A DNA stretch of 64,000 bases from Pantoea sp. A4. Its GTDB lineage: Bacteria > Pseudomonadota > Gammaproteobacteria > Enterobacterales > Enterobacteriaceae. This document shows positions 18,964 to 27,772 of the stretch, one piece after another. A model generated the notes under the pieces. That model saw only the letters and a list, made by a program, of their open reading frames with translations. It made no database searches and was not told the DNA's origin. The DNA lies in the NCBI RefSeq assembly GCF_000295955.2, contig NZ_ALXE01000026.1, forward strand, positions 62,001-126,000, written 5' to 3'. Every line of letters starts with the position of its first letter. Positions within the stretch are counted from its first letter, which is position 1. The position numbers were made by a program, and so were the translations under genes.

Positions 18964-20718
18964 TCAACCAGGGTTAGCAGGCAACTCGAATACATGCTCA
19001 GCGCCGAACCACGCGGTGATCTGATCAAGCGCTGCCTGGCTCAGCAGTTGAGTGAAAAGCAGAGCCAAACGGACCTTGGGTCGAGAGCACGCAACGTAGA
19101 AGAGATTCCGATTGCTTTCGAATTTTTCACGCCTGTCCGCCGGTGGCCCCTCCTGAAACCACTCGAGCATTTCAGCGAAATTATATTGGTTCCAGCCGCG
19201 TCCCAACACAACGATCACGTTTTCGAATTCGGCTCCCTTGACCCCGTGTTTTGTGGCAAACGGCGTATGCCCATCTATGAATTGGTCTAGCGCGATCAGC
19301 TCTGTGTAAGATACTGCCCTGAGCTTTCGAAGCTGGGTAATCCTGCGTGGCTCGTCCTCACTTGGTTCAACACCGGCAGCCTGTAACCCTTGCTCATTCC
19401 GTAGCACAGCATTGGGGAGCTGCATCTGCGGTACGGCTATGATGTAGTCAATCACCTCGCCGATGGTACCAGTCAATCTCAGTTCGAGAAGTGCATCCAT
19501 TGCCTCAGCCCAAGCGACTTTATCGCTGTGCCTTCGAATCGTTGGCCGATCGCTTGCTAGCTGCCCGAACATTGCACCGTATCGGCGCTGTTGGTATGCA
19601 ACACACGCTGGCTCAAGCTGATCTGCCAAATACTTGATGTGAGGATCCTCCTTCTTCAACCACGGAGCATTGTATTGCCCATAAATTTCACGGATCGAGG
19701 AATACCCCTGCTCACGAGCAATACCTTTGTGATTCAGGATAAGAATTTTTGTCGTTTTCGGAGAGAAATCCCATCCTTCCACTCTGAGCTGAGCTTTCAA
19801 GTATTCGAAGTAGGCACTAGCAGCCTCAGGACTGGTGTCGCCAGTCCAATGTCCTCCCCCGCTTCCTGTCCGTCGCTCTCCAGGCCAGAGGTTTGTGTGG
19901 AATACTCGGGCTTCACCGATCAAGTCAGGATCGCTCACTTCCTGGTGTAGGCCTGGCCGCATCTCATTCAGCACATCGACAATCCGCGATGCTGAACGGA
20001 AATTCGCGTTTTTTTCGATCGGCTGAAGGGCATCATGCACGATTAGGCCGCAGCCCTCGTCGTAGATTTTTTGCCAATGATCACCAAACAGGCCAATCAT
20101 CGGTCCCTCACCGCGATCTAGAAACCACGACTTCAGTGCACCGACAAAATGTTCATCCGTGTCCTGATATTCGTCGATAAACAGGATCGGGTATCGGGAA
20201 GTCAATACGGCCCTGAACTTCGGAGACGTAAGCGCCTGAATCATTAATGTCAAGACATCTTCGTGCCGAATAGAGACCTCGTCCTCCGATACGCGTGGAA
20301 TACCCATTTCGTAATGGATGCGCCTGTTACCTACGCCACCCACCGGCTCAAAACGCTCTCGCCAAAAAGCGTCAGTGCCAAGAAATCCTCTCAGTGATGT
20401 TTGAAAATCTCTGAGCAATGACCAGCAAAAGCCATGGACGGTCTCGGCTCGGATTGCAGAATGCGCTTGGAAGCGAGAGATGATCTCGTCTTTCGCCACA
20501 TTGGTGTAAGTGATACATGCGACTTGCTGACGCTCCCGGATCAACGCAGGACCTCGGTGTTCAATCAATCGACTGAGCGCCTTCTCCAGCGAATAGGTCT
20601 TACCAGCCCCAGCACCTGCTTCCAGGCGAAAGCTTAAACCTTCATCCAAACAAGCGAACATGCGTTCAAGTGCTTCTTGCCCTGCTCTGTCCGCGGGACT
20701 TTCGTGATTGTCAGGCAT
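18964..20718 (-). CDS. UvrD/Rep-like superfamily 1 helicase, GajB-like
   Basis: 584 residues from the ATG at 20718. A longer frame to 20757 would run deep into the upstream gene, whereas the chosen start overlaps its stop by 8 bp behind GGAGAGCAAGG. Superfamily 1 motifs: Walker A AGAGAGKT at 34-41, ITYTNVAKDEI (motif Ia), ILFIDEYQDTD (Walker B), GLFGDHWQKIY (motif III) and a late THGVKGAEF-type motif (KHGVKGAEFENVIVV). It is directly paired with an OLD-family nuclease, the arrangement of Gabija (GajA then GajB) and of class 2 OLD modules. In Gabija the helicase-like subunit joins a large complex with GajA that degrades phage DNA. It is longer than Bacillus GajB (about 494). Confidence 0.85.
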   Translation of the reverse strand: MPDNHESPADRAGQEALERMFACLDEGLSFRLEAGAGAGKTYSLEKALSRLIEHRGPALIRERQQVACITYTNVAKDEIISRFQAHSAIRAETVHGFCWSLLRDFQTSLRGFLGTDAFWRERFEPVGGVGNRRIHYEMGIPRVSEDEVSIRHEDVLTLMIQALTSPKFRAVLTSRYPILFIDEYQDTDEHFVGALKSWFLDRGEGPMIGLFGDHWQKIYDEGCGLIVHDALQPIEKNANFRSASRIVDVLNEMRPGLHQEVSDPDLIGEARVFHTNLWPGERRTGSGGGHWTGDTSPEAASAYFEYLKAQLRVEGWDFSPKTTKILILNHKGIAREQGYSSIREIYGQYNAPWLKKEDPHIKYLADQLEPACVAYQQRRYGAMFGQLASDRPTIRRHSDKVAWAEAMDALLELRLTGTIGEVIDYIIAVPQMQLPNAVLRNEQGLQAAGVEPSEDEPRRITQLRKLRAVSYTELIALDQFIDGHTPFATKHGVKGAEFENVIVVLGRGWNQYNFAEMLEWFQEGPPADRREKFESNRNLFYVACSRPKVRLALLFTQLLSQAALDQITAWFGAEHVFELPANPG

Positions 20719-22789
20719 CGCCTTGCTCTCCTTCAGCGGTTGCTGCCTCACCAACAACCTCTACAACTGCGGCCATGGCCCGAGCAGGCATTTGGGCATC
20801 AGCGACCTGCGCCCCAATTGCTAGCCAACGCAATCCTTCAGCAATATATCTAGGCACGTTCCAGTTCGTATCATCGATCGCGTATTTCAACGCAAAAGCC
20901 GATTTTTTCTGGTCCGCCGCATACTCGTAAGCTAGGGATGCGACATCGCCCTGCCCCAGCTGAAATCGATCACGGTTCGCCAGGATGAACGCATCCTCAA
21001 AGCTTCTGCCTGAAGGTCCGGGTTCGTTCCCCTCCGGAATTTGGTAAGCGATGCGCCTCAACCCTATGGTCTTCTCTGCTGGCGTTTTCGCCAGCAGTTG
21101 GGCGGGAGTGACTTCGGCCCCAAACCAGTCTTTAAGGCACGCATTGCTCGTAAACAGACCCTCTGAAACGAGACAAGCTTTCCGCTTTCTTTCTGCATTC
21201 GGTTTGACGGAGTCGATGTCGGTAACGATCAGCGTACGCAGTTCCAAGAAGGTGAGTAGATCATGAAACCGGTGTGCATACGCGCCGCCAACCTCCATAA
21301 CCGTCAAGTACTGACTAGCCAACTGAGGTTCACCCACCGCAGCCGCGTCAGTTTTGGTTATCATGGTTGGTAGCAGCAATCGCTCTGAAGTCCCCTCGAT
21401 CAAGATGGCTTTATCTGCAAAGAACAGGTCGCATCGAGTAAGCGTCAGGTACTGATAGAGAAAATCTCTGTCCGGTGCTGGAGCCTGGCCCATGCCCTGC
21501 CTCAGGTCTTTGATCTTGGACTGACGGAACCCGTTTTCACCGCTCACAGAGAGAAAGTAACGCATAGTTTCGAAGCGCGCTTCGTTGGCCATGTGTGGAG
21601 AGTGGGTGGAAATTACAAACTGCACTGGCCACGGACGGCTACCATTCAGCTGTTGCTCGAATGCACCCTTGATCATGTGCAATTGTCGGATGAAGACCTC
21701 CTGCATTTGCGGATGCAAATGGGCTTCAGGCTCTTCAATGAAGATGAGGTGTACGCTTGCGGCTGCCGGCGTAGCTTGGAACTCTCTGAAGAATTTCAGT
21801 AATTGCAGAAGGATGTACACTAGGTTACGGACGCCGAGTCCATTGTAGCTTTCCGGGAGTGTCAGGCCGTTTACCCCCCTGTATCTGACCTGCGTATGGT
21901 CTTTAAGCAGGCGCTCGACATCGAAGGTCGTCACAGTGGTGAGGCCGGGGTCTTCTAGCCCTGGGTAGCCGAAAAGCTCGAACGTAGGGAGCAGCGAAGT
22001 CAGTCCGGCGTTGAAACCGTCATGCAGCTCCTTTTGAATTTTGTCCACCGCTACATGGAGCTGCTCCGCCGTAGTTCGTTTCTCTGGATCTGCAGGGTCA
22101 GTCAATGCCGATTGGAACAGCACCTCTACTACCTTCCCAAGAACATCGCGCTCTCGGTGTGTATCGTCATCCAGGCCCCGTTGCGCATTGATGAATCCGC
22201 CGCGGATCAACGTGGTGAGTGATTTTAGGTCGAGGTCCTTGCGGTTCGTTGAATCATTGGGGTCAACCGCTTCCAAACGGGGCTCGTAGGCCCCTACCAA
22301 ACGCTTCTTTATCAGGCTGAAGAAGCCAGGGCGTTGATCCTCCGGCACAGTGTCGGGGGCATTCGTTTCTGCGAAAAGCGACTCAAGGGCTGTCGCCCGG
22401 GGTCCATACGTCAGGACGATACGCGCGCAAGAGCAATCTGGATCTAAATCAACTATGCATTCGCTGAGCTGACCTAGGTCTGGGGCATCCACATCATAGG
22501 AGATGTCCAATGTGACCCTGACTACGGGAAGCATGGCAGCAACGTCGGAGCGAGCTATTCCGCCGTGAAACGCATTGAATGCCGTCCAAAACTCTTCGTG
22601 ACTCCCCAGGGAGAAATCCTCAAGCCTGAAAGAGGGAGTCCTGTCTGAAAGGAGCCGACGGAACACCTCAGCTATGGAGGTTTTGCCGCAATTGTTGCGC
22701 CCGACGATCAGTGTTGTGCCGTCTTCTAGGCCAAGCCTGACGTTCTGAAGCAGTCTGAAATTTTGAATCTCGACGCGCTCGATCCGCAT
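20711..22789 (-). CDS. OLD-family ATPase with Toprim nuclease domain, GajA-like
   Basis: 692 residues from the ATG at 22789 (AGGGAC ahead); 22822 is an alternative that adds 11 residues. The N-terminal SMC/ABC-like ATPase has Walker A GRNNCGKTS at 30-38, a split helical region, and Walker B with signature FIEEPEAHLHPQMQE near residue 360. The C-terminal Toprim domain has the catalytic acid in AILIEGTSERLLLP, VMEVGGAYAH, and the DxD motif in LIVTDIDSVK. GajA-type proteins are DNA nucleases gated by nucleotide depletion. The gene precedes and overlaps the UvrD-like gene, so the two form one operon read leftwards. Confidence 0.87.
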   Translation of the reverse strand: MRIERVEIQNFRLLQNVRLGLEDGTTLIVGRNNCGKTSIAEVFRRLLSDRTPSFRLEDFSLGSHEEFWTAFNAFHGGIARSDVAAMLPVVRVTLDISYDVDAPDLGQLSECIVDLDPDCSCARIVLTYGPRATALESLFAETNAPDTVPEDQRPGFFSLIKKRLVGAYEPRLEAVDPNDSTNRKDLDLKSLTTLIRGGFINAQRGLDDDTHRERDVLGKVVEVLFQSALTDPADPEKRTTAEQLHVAVDKIQKELHDGFNAGLTSLLPTFELFGYPGLEDPGLTTVTTFDVERLLKDHTQVRYRGVNGLTLPESYNGLGVRNLVYILLQLLKFFREFQATPAAASVHLIFIEEPEAHLHPQMQEVFIRQLHMIKGAFEQQLNGSRPWPVQFVISTHSPHMANEARFETMRYFLSVSGENGFRQSKIKDLRQGMGQAPAPDRDFLYQYLTLTRCDLFFADKAILIEGTSERLLLPTMITKTDAAAVGEPQLASQYLTVMEVGGAYAHRFHDLLTFLELRTLIVTDIDSVKPNAERKRKACLVSEGLFTSNACLKDWFGAEVTPAQLLAKTPAEKTIGLRRIAYQIPEGNEPGPSGRSFEDAFILANRDRFQLGQGDVASLAYEYAADQKKSAFALKYAIDDTNWNVPRYIAEGLRWLAIGAQVADAQMPARAMAAVVEVVGEAATAEGEQGDA

Positions 22790-22822
22790 GATGTCCCTAC
22801 CGTGAAATCGTATGGCCATCAC

Positions 22823-23119
22823 ATTAGATGGCTAAATTGAAGTAGTCAATACAGGGACAATTCCCCCTAAAAGTACCCGCTGTATGCGACCGGCAGGTTT
22901 GGATGGTGAGAAGCCCTTCACTAATAGCAGGAATTGGCCGTTAGCTGCCAGCTACCAAAGGCTGTAGTCGACCATTAACCCCAGCACAATCTCCTGCCTG
23001 GAACTTAGCTGGCTCCGATACCATGCCTAGAACGCTCCACCAAGCATGGTAACGAGATAGATCTTATGACTTAGCCTTTTCTAGCCATGCGAAAGACCAT
23101 TAACAATACCACGTTCAAA
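22823..23119. other. intergenic region upstream of the GajA-like gene
   Basis: Almost 300 bp without a convincing gene. It should hold the promoter for the OLD-UvrD operon. I saw no repeat or terminator with a clear T-run. Confidence 0.35.
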
Positions 23120-23317
23120 TCAGCGAGGTAGAGTGCGCCCTGTATCGGCGTCATCCGGCTTCGCGTTACTTGCCAATGCCGTGGCCATCTGCCGCAACAG
23201 AATGGCCAGCTCGGCTGGATCACCATTGCGGCGGACTTCGGCGAGCAATTAAGCCTCATAGGTCGGATCGGCGCGGATGTGCTCAGCCATCGCCGTATCA
23301 TGCGATCTGTCTTTCAT
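23120..23317 (-). pseudogene. broken antitoxin gene (HigA/addiction-module antidote type)
   Basis: An ATG at 23317 with an excellent ribosome site (GGAGGA) opens 66 codons reading MKDRSHDTAMAEHIRADPTYEA, stop, then LLAEVRRNGDPAELAILLRQM. This is the characteristic N-terminus of the HTH antidote proteins that follow RelE/HigB-type toxins. A TAA at 23251-23249 interrupts it at codon 23, and the DNA-binding C-terminal half is replaced by unrelated residues. No toxin gene is beside it. It is a relic of a toxin-antitoxin module. Confidence 0.7.
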
Positions 23318-23379
23318 TGGTGCGGTCCTCCTTTCAAAATGTTTGGTTTGATGGCAAGTTCCGCGCGATGGTAGCACTA

Positions 23380-24191
23380 CTAGAAAGGGATACTTTCGTC
23401 CCAATCACCGTGTTTTGCCTGTATCACTTTAGCTTTTATCTTCGCCTCCAGGGACTTGATAAAACGAACTGAGGCCGCAACGTGATTAAAGATCAACAAG
23501 CTTTCCTCATAATTTAGTATCGGGTTATCGTGTGCAAGACTCTTGTTGTTGCGCACGTCATTAAAGGCTTCCAGCACTGAAATACTGGACTTTAGAATGC
23601 GCTCGGTCATGGCCGACTCAAGATGGCCACCTTCCCGCAGCGCCTTGACGTACTCTCCGAAAACGCTATGCAGCGGCTTATCACGAGTGATAGTGATACC
23701 GTGCGGTTCACACGTCACGCGGATGAATTTGTTGACGAAAGTATGCAGCCGATCCAGCCCACCCTCGGGTTGATTCTTCTGGATTGCCTCGCGGACGTGC
23801 TCCGCTACCACTTCAAAATCTCGCTCATCAGCAATAGCGGTCAACGCATCCAGCTCAGCCACTGGCTGCTTACTGAGAAGGCGCTGGGCGATCTTCCGGC
23901 AATCCTCGATCAGCAGATGATTGCTGTCCCCAAGGCAGTCCTCTTGAATACCAACAACAATCAAACCATCAATTACACGGCCAGCTGTATGATTGGGAGC
24001 AACATCCCAGAACGTGCGCATCCGCTTGGCCTTGGAGTCCCCACTTGTTCTGTACTGGGCTGCATCGATTTCCACACGGTAATCAATGAAGAATTCGGAA
24101 TAGGTGCGGTCTGAAAAATTCAAAACATAACCCCCCCCATCCCAAACAGCTTTTCGAGCTTACGACGCTCAAAGGCAGTCAGGTCGGCCAT
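23380..24191 (-). pseudogene. Abi_C-type abortive infection protein, frameshifted at a G8 tract
   Basis: The open part (23380-24123, 247 residues) ends in an Abi_C-like region: ISVLEAFNDVRNNKSLAHDNPIL with EESLLIFNHVAASV, the RN...AH pattern of that domain. The true start appears to be the ATG at 24191, 8 bp after the upstream stop, which reads MADLTAFERRKLEKLFGMGG. It then hits a run of eight G (minus strand) and a stop shortly after. One extra G restores GMGGGYVLNFSDRTYSEFF continuously. Either the gene is inactivated, or the tract switches it on and off by slippage. It lies within a defence operon. Confidence 0.75.
24131..24138 (-). repeat. homopolymer of eight G on the coding strand of the Abi_C gene
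   Basis: The plus strand shows CCCCCCCC. With nine the Abi_C frame is intact; with eight it terminates. A candidate slippage site. Confidence 0.8.
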
Positions 24192-24199
24192 ATATCCCC

Positions 24200-24766
24200 C
24201 TACGCCACCATCTTAATCCACACCTTTGGCGGAATTAGCTTAGCGAGCTCAATGTTATAAATCTCATGCCCTTGTCGAATCTTGTAGTTGGCATGTACCG
24301 ATTCACCAGCACCGTAATAGCGAGCTTCCTGCAGAAAGCACTCGCGGTTGATACCACCCAATAGCCACATGCGGCGCTTTGCGATTTCGTAGGTCAAAAA
24401 GAAGAATTGGTCGATGGGTTCCCCCGCATGGCGGGCGGTGATCTGGGCGGTGTAGTCCTCGCGGGGCGGCACCTTGCGCTTCACCGTCTTGACTCCAATG
24501 CGGAAGTTCAGAGCCGTCACGAAATCAGGCTGACCGGCTGCATCGTCCAGCACCCACTTAAAACCTTGAACGCCTTCGTGCTTAAGCCACGAGTTGAAAA
24601 CCATCTCGCCGAGGTCGCCCACCCAACGCTCATCAGTGGCAGACTCGGTGTAGATGTTTCCATACTGGCGGTCACGCTCGGCCCGCATCTGCTTGGCCCG
24701 CTCTTCATGTTTCGGTGCTATAAAAAGAGAAATCCACCCCTGCGGATGGACTAGGCTGTTTGTCAT
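24200..24766 (-). CDS. uncharacterised protein with PD-(D/E)XK-like nuclease pattern
   Basis: 188 residues. A restriction-nuclease-like layout is visible: E54 in VGDLGEMVFNSWL, D81 in AGQPDFVT, then K93 in RIGVKTVKRK on the next strand. The usual acid two residues before the lysine is a glycine here, so catalysis is uncertain. It starts 4 bp after the BsuBI/PstI-type nuclease gene ends and is followed after 8 bp by the Abi_C gene, so it belongs to the same leftward operon. It may be a second nuclease or accessory factor. I do not recognise a named family. Confidence 0.6.
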   Translation of the reverse strand: MTNSLVHPQGWISLFIAPKHEERAKQMRAERDRQYGNIYTESATDERWVGDLGEMVFNSWLKHEGVQGFKWVLDDAAGQPDFVTALNFRIGVKTVKRKVPPREDYTAQITARHAGEPIDQFFFLTYEIAKRRMWLLGGINRECFLQEARYYGAGESVHANYKIRQGHEIYNIELAKLIPPKVWIKMVA

Positions 24767-24770
24767 CGCC

Positions 24771-25727
24771 TCAGCCCTCGGCCGGATACGGCCCGAGGAA
24801 GCGTACGCCGTTAAAGTGGATCAGGTGTGACGGTGCATCTGCCACCCACACTTCGGTTTCCCAAGCGATTTCGCCTAAGTAGCGGCCCATGATGGCCCGG
24901 TTTGGGAAGGCGGTCACATAGACCAGTCCAGCGGTCGATCCGGCGAACAGCTTCGCCAGCTCGGTATGGCGCTTGCCATCGACTGGACCGTGACTGGTGA
25001 CGGACTCGACCAGTAGCAGCCAGTTTTTCTCCGTGAAGTGCAACACCACATCTGGCATCTTCCCATGTGAATCCACATCGACACCCAATCCGGCCAGCAA
25101 GGGTGCATCAAAGTAACCCCACTTGTCGCCCGTGTCGCCGGCATAGAGCAGCACGCTACCCGGTGCAAAACGCGGAGCAAAGTCCTCGATGATGGCCCGA
25201 ATCAGCTCGCTGTGCTCTCCGGGGCTGAGGGTGATTTGCTGGCCCGGTACGATCTCAACCGGAATACGGTTCTGCTCGCGCTGTTTAGCGTAGCGGGCAA
25301 CAAGCGTTTCACGCTCGGCCAGATAAGCAACGAGGCTGTCATGCCATGCAGGGGTTCCGAAGGTACGAAGCAGGACCAGTGCGGCGGGTTCGATTTGATA
25401 AACCGCCTTCGGGCTATTCACAGGACGGTCGGGCTTGTCAGGATTGTAGAGAGCCAACCCTGCGTCGCAGAACTGGTGCATGGTCTGTCGGCGTACCGAT
25501 TCACGGGTGTTCGGCTTATAAGCCTTGTCGAAGTGATCGCGCGCCCAATCCATTATGGGAGTTATGCCGATCAACGGGTTTTCCGCGTCGGTCCATGACT
25601 TACCTGGCATGAGATCCAACAGGGCCAAAAGGCATAGAGCCGAGCGCTCGTTATGCTGCGCCTTCGGTAGCCCCAAGGAAATAATGACTTGTTGCGCGGC
25701 CTCAATGTAATCGTTCTTATCTTTCAT
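24771..25727 (-). CDS. type II restriction endonuclease, BsuBI/PstI family
   Basis: 318 residues from the ATG at 25727, which overlaps the methyltransferase stop as ATGA; BsuBI is 316 and PstI 326 long. The longer frame to 25793 is not needed. The family core is visible: LLYAGDTGDKWGYFD, then GKMPDVVLHFTEKNWLLLVESVTSHGPVD, where PD and the following E form the active site in the BsuBI/PstI variant of PD-(D/E)XK, and KRHTEL. Family members cut CTGCAG; the specificity of this one is inferred only. It is co-transcribed after its methyltransferase. Confidence 0.88.
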   Translation of the reverse strand: MKDKNDYIEAAQQVIISLGLPKAQHNERSALCLLALLDLMPGKSWTDAENPLIGITPIMDWARDHFDKAYKPNTRESVRRQTMHQFCDAGLALYNPDKPDRPVNSPKAVYQIEPAALVLLRTFGTPAWHDSLVAYLAERETLVARYAKQREQNRIPVEIVPGQQITLSPGEHSELIRAIIEDFAPRFAPGSVLLYAGDTGDKWGYFDAPLLAGLGVDVDSHGKMPDVVLHFTEKNWLLLVESVTSHGPVDGKRHTELAKLFAGSTAGLVYVTAFPNRAIMGRYLGEIAWETEVWVADAPSHLIHFNGVRFLGPYPAEG

Positions 25728-27193
25728 TCGGTCAAGGTCCCCAGCTTGGTGTCGATCAGGTCTTGAGTAAGCGTTCGTTGCTGCATGGCCCACTTACCAA
25801 GTTGGATCAGGGTTTCCCGGCTTGGATACTTCATCAACTTGAGATCGGTTGCATTGACCTGTGTGTGGCCGTTGAAGCGCCGGAAATGCTCATCTACTGC
25901 TGTTGTGTTCAGGAACAAGACCAGCCCACGGGCTAGTGCTTCGGGCAAACCGTGCTTGTTCTCGTGAAACAGGTTCATGTGGTTCTCGAAGCCCAACATC
26001 GAATGATCGCCAAAGGCGGCAGGATCAACGATACTTGCCACCACGCGGCGCTTTTCCTCCTTCGATGAGAAGCGGCGCACCACGCAATAAAACCCATTCG
26101 GGTAAAGCCACTTTTCCGTCTCGTCGTTGCGCATGATCGCATTTGGCTTCTTCAACCCCGGCACAGGCCAGACCGTGCCGGTCGTGCTCAAGTGCCCGGG
26201 GTAAATCAGGGGGACGGAGCCCTGCTCGGGCATATCGCGCAGATGCTCCCTCAGGCGGAAATCGACTACCGGCCCCGTCGATACCTTCACGCCTATATCG
26301 GCCAGCGAATAGCGCACGGCGGGCGATAGCTCAATGGCGGTTTTCTCGGTCGTGGTCGGCACATGAATGAACCGCTCCGGATCATCCGGGAACACGATCC
26401 GGTCGAATGGATGTTCGTGGGTGTTGAGATCTGCAAAGCTGTCATCGGTAGAGGTCGAAACCGTGACAACTCCCTGCTGGCCACCACGCTCCAAGCGGAT
26501 GATGATGTTCTCCTGCAGAACCTCGTCATCCTTGAAAGCCTTACTGCGCGACTCAAACAGATGCATGTGGCGGATCGCTGCCCGCGCAAGGATGAAATCA
26601 CGAAACGGGCGGTAATACGGCCCGTTGCAGAAGCTGCGCGGGATGATGGCCACGATCTGCCCGCCCGGCGCTGCCTCGCCTACGGCCAGCGCGAGAAAGG
26701 CGGAATACAAGTTCACCGTCTCGATACCGACACTGCGCAGGGCCAGTCGGTGGGCTGATTGGCTATTGATCTTCTTATAAGGCGGATTGAGGATTGCATG
26801 GGTATAGCCTCGATCATCCAGACCTTCGGCGGTCGCTAATTCGATGTAATCGCCTGCGATGATCCGGGGTGTCACGCGGCTGTACCCGCCCAGGTGCTGC
26901 GCAAGGTGGCCGCGCAGGTTATCGTCTATCTCGTAGGCGGTCGCCTCGACGTTCTCAAAGCCAAAGCCTCCAGTTACCCAGCGGTCGAGAAAGGCACAGG
27001 ATAGTGCGCCAACACCCGCGCCTGCATCCAGCAGACGGCAGGTCTGCATGGTACTTGATGGGAACAGAGACGCCATGAAGCGGGCCACGCTCGAAGGCGT
27101 CATAAACTGGCCGAATTCGGCTTTGTGTTTCTGCGCTGTACGGGATGCCACCTCACGGCGCACGCTGTCTGCGGTGTCTAACTGTTGGTTCAT
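25724..27193 (-). CDS. adenine-N6 DNA methyltransferase of the BsuBI/PstI restriction system
   Basis: 489 residues, near the length of the PstI and BsuBI methylases. SAM motif I LLDAGAGVGALS is at about 54-65 and the catalytic NPPY at 136-139 (LNPPYKKI), the gamma-type order of N6-adenine methylases. FGQFMTPSSVARFMASLF near the N-terminus is typical of this group. The C-terminal half is the target-recognition region. It protects host DNA from the downstream nuclease; methylase-first order with an ATGA overlap suits safe establishment after transfer. The likely target is the inner adenine of CTGCAG, to be confirmed. Confidence 0.9.
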   Translation of the reverse strand: MNQQLDTADSVRREVASRTAQKHKAEFGQFMTPSSVARFMASLFPSSTMQTCRLLDAGAGVGALSCAFLDRWVTGGFGFENVEATAYEIDDNLRGHLAQHLGGYSRVTPRIIAGDYIELATAEGLDDRGYTHAILNPPYKKINSQSAHRLALRSVGIETVNLYSAFLALAVGEAAPGGQIVAIIPRSFCNGPYYRPFRDFILARAAIRHMHLFESRSKAFKDDEVLQENIIIRLERGGQQGVVTVSTSTDDSFADLNTHEHPFDRIVFPDDPERFIHVPTTTEKTAIELSPAVRYSLADIGVKVSTGPVVDFRLREHLRDMPEQGSVPLIYPGHLSTTGTVWPVPGLKKPNAIMRNDETEKWLYPNGFYCVVRRFSSKEEKRRVVASIVDPAAFGDHSMLGFENHMNLFHENKHGLPEALARGLVLFLNTTAVDEHFRRFNGHTQVNATDLKLMKYPSRETLIQLGKWAMQQRTLTQDLIDTKLGTLTE

Positions 27194-27202
27194 CCAAACT
27201 CC

Positions 27203-27772
27203 TCATTGACGTGGCGTGATGATGCCGACGTGCTTGTAAAGGGTGGTTCGAGACACGCCATAACGGCGGGCTACCTCAGCCACCTGAATATCTGGATCGC
27301 GCAACAGGGCCTTGATCTCGCGCACCTGCTGGTCGTCTAGCTTCGGTTTACGGCCACCGGCCCGGCCACGTGCGCGGGCTGCTGCCAGCCCGGCCTGCGT
27401 CCGCTCCCGGATCAAGCCGCGCTCGAACTCGGCCAACGCCGCAAACACATGGAAAACCAGCTTGCCCGCTGCGCTGCCCGTCTCGATCTTCTCCGTCAAG
27501 CTTTCAAAGCCAATGCCGCGCTGTTCAAGGTCTGCCACAATCTGCACCAGATCGGGGAGGCTGCGTCCGAGTCTATCCAGCCGCCACACCACGAGGGTAT
27601 CCCCTGCCCTTAGCGCCTTGCGGCACTGCTCAAGCTCCTGACGTGCGGCGTTTTTGCCGCTCGCCGCTTCCTCGTAGATCGCGCAGCACCCAGCCTGCAT
27701 AAGTGCGTCGCGCTGCAGGTCTAGGTGCTGGTCGTCCGTCGAAACGCGGGCGTATCCAATGCGTTGATTCAT
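27203..27772 (-). CDS. serine recombinase (resolvase/invertase family)
   Basis: 189 residues from the ATG at 27772 (a TTG at 27778 is possible). The N-terminal catalytic domain has Ser11 in YARVSTDDQ, and VVWRLDRLGRSLPDL carrying the catalytic arginines. GLIRERTQAGLAAARARGR is the long dimer helix. A C-terminal Hin-like helix-turn-helix (IQVAEVARRYGVSRTTLYKHV) closes the protein. It is the type found with Tn3 transposons and plasmid multimer resolution. No transposase is nearby. It ends 10 bp before the methyltransferase start, so it may share a promoter with the RM genes or resolve element dimers. Confidence 0.9.
   Translation of the reverse strand: MNQRIGYARVSTDDQHLDLQRDALMQAGCCAIYEEAASGKNAARQELEQCRKALRAGDTLVVWRLDRLGRSLPDLVQIVADLEQRGIGFESLTEKIETGSAAGKLVFHVFAALAEFERGLIRERTQAGLAAARARGRAGGRKPKLDDQQVREIKALLRDPDIQVAEVARRYGVSRTTLYKHVGIITPRQ

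Noticed and set aside
18922..19290. 122-codon frame overlapping the end of the UvrD-like gene
   Set aside because: Antisense to conserved helicase coding sequence, with no ribosome site or motif.
23071..23301. 76-codon frame over the antitoxin relic
   Set aside because: It is an off-frame shadow; the recognisable antidote residues are in another frame starting at 23317.
27203..27772. Tn3-type transposon suggested by the resolvase
   Set aside because: No transposase and no 38-bp style terminal repeats were seen; the resolvase is better treated as an island gene.
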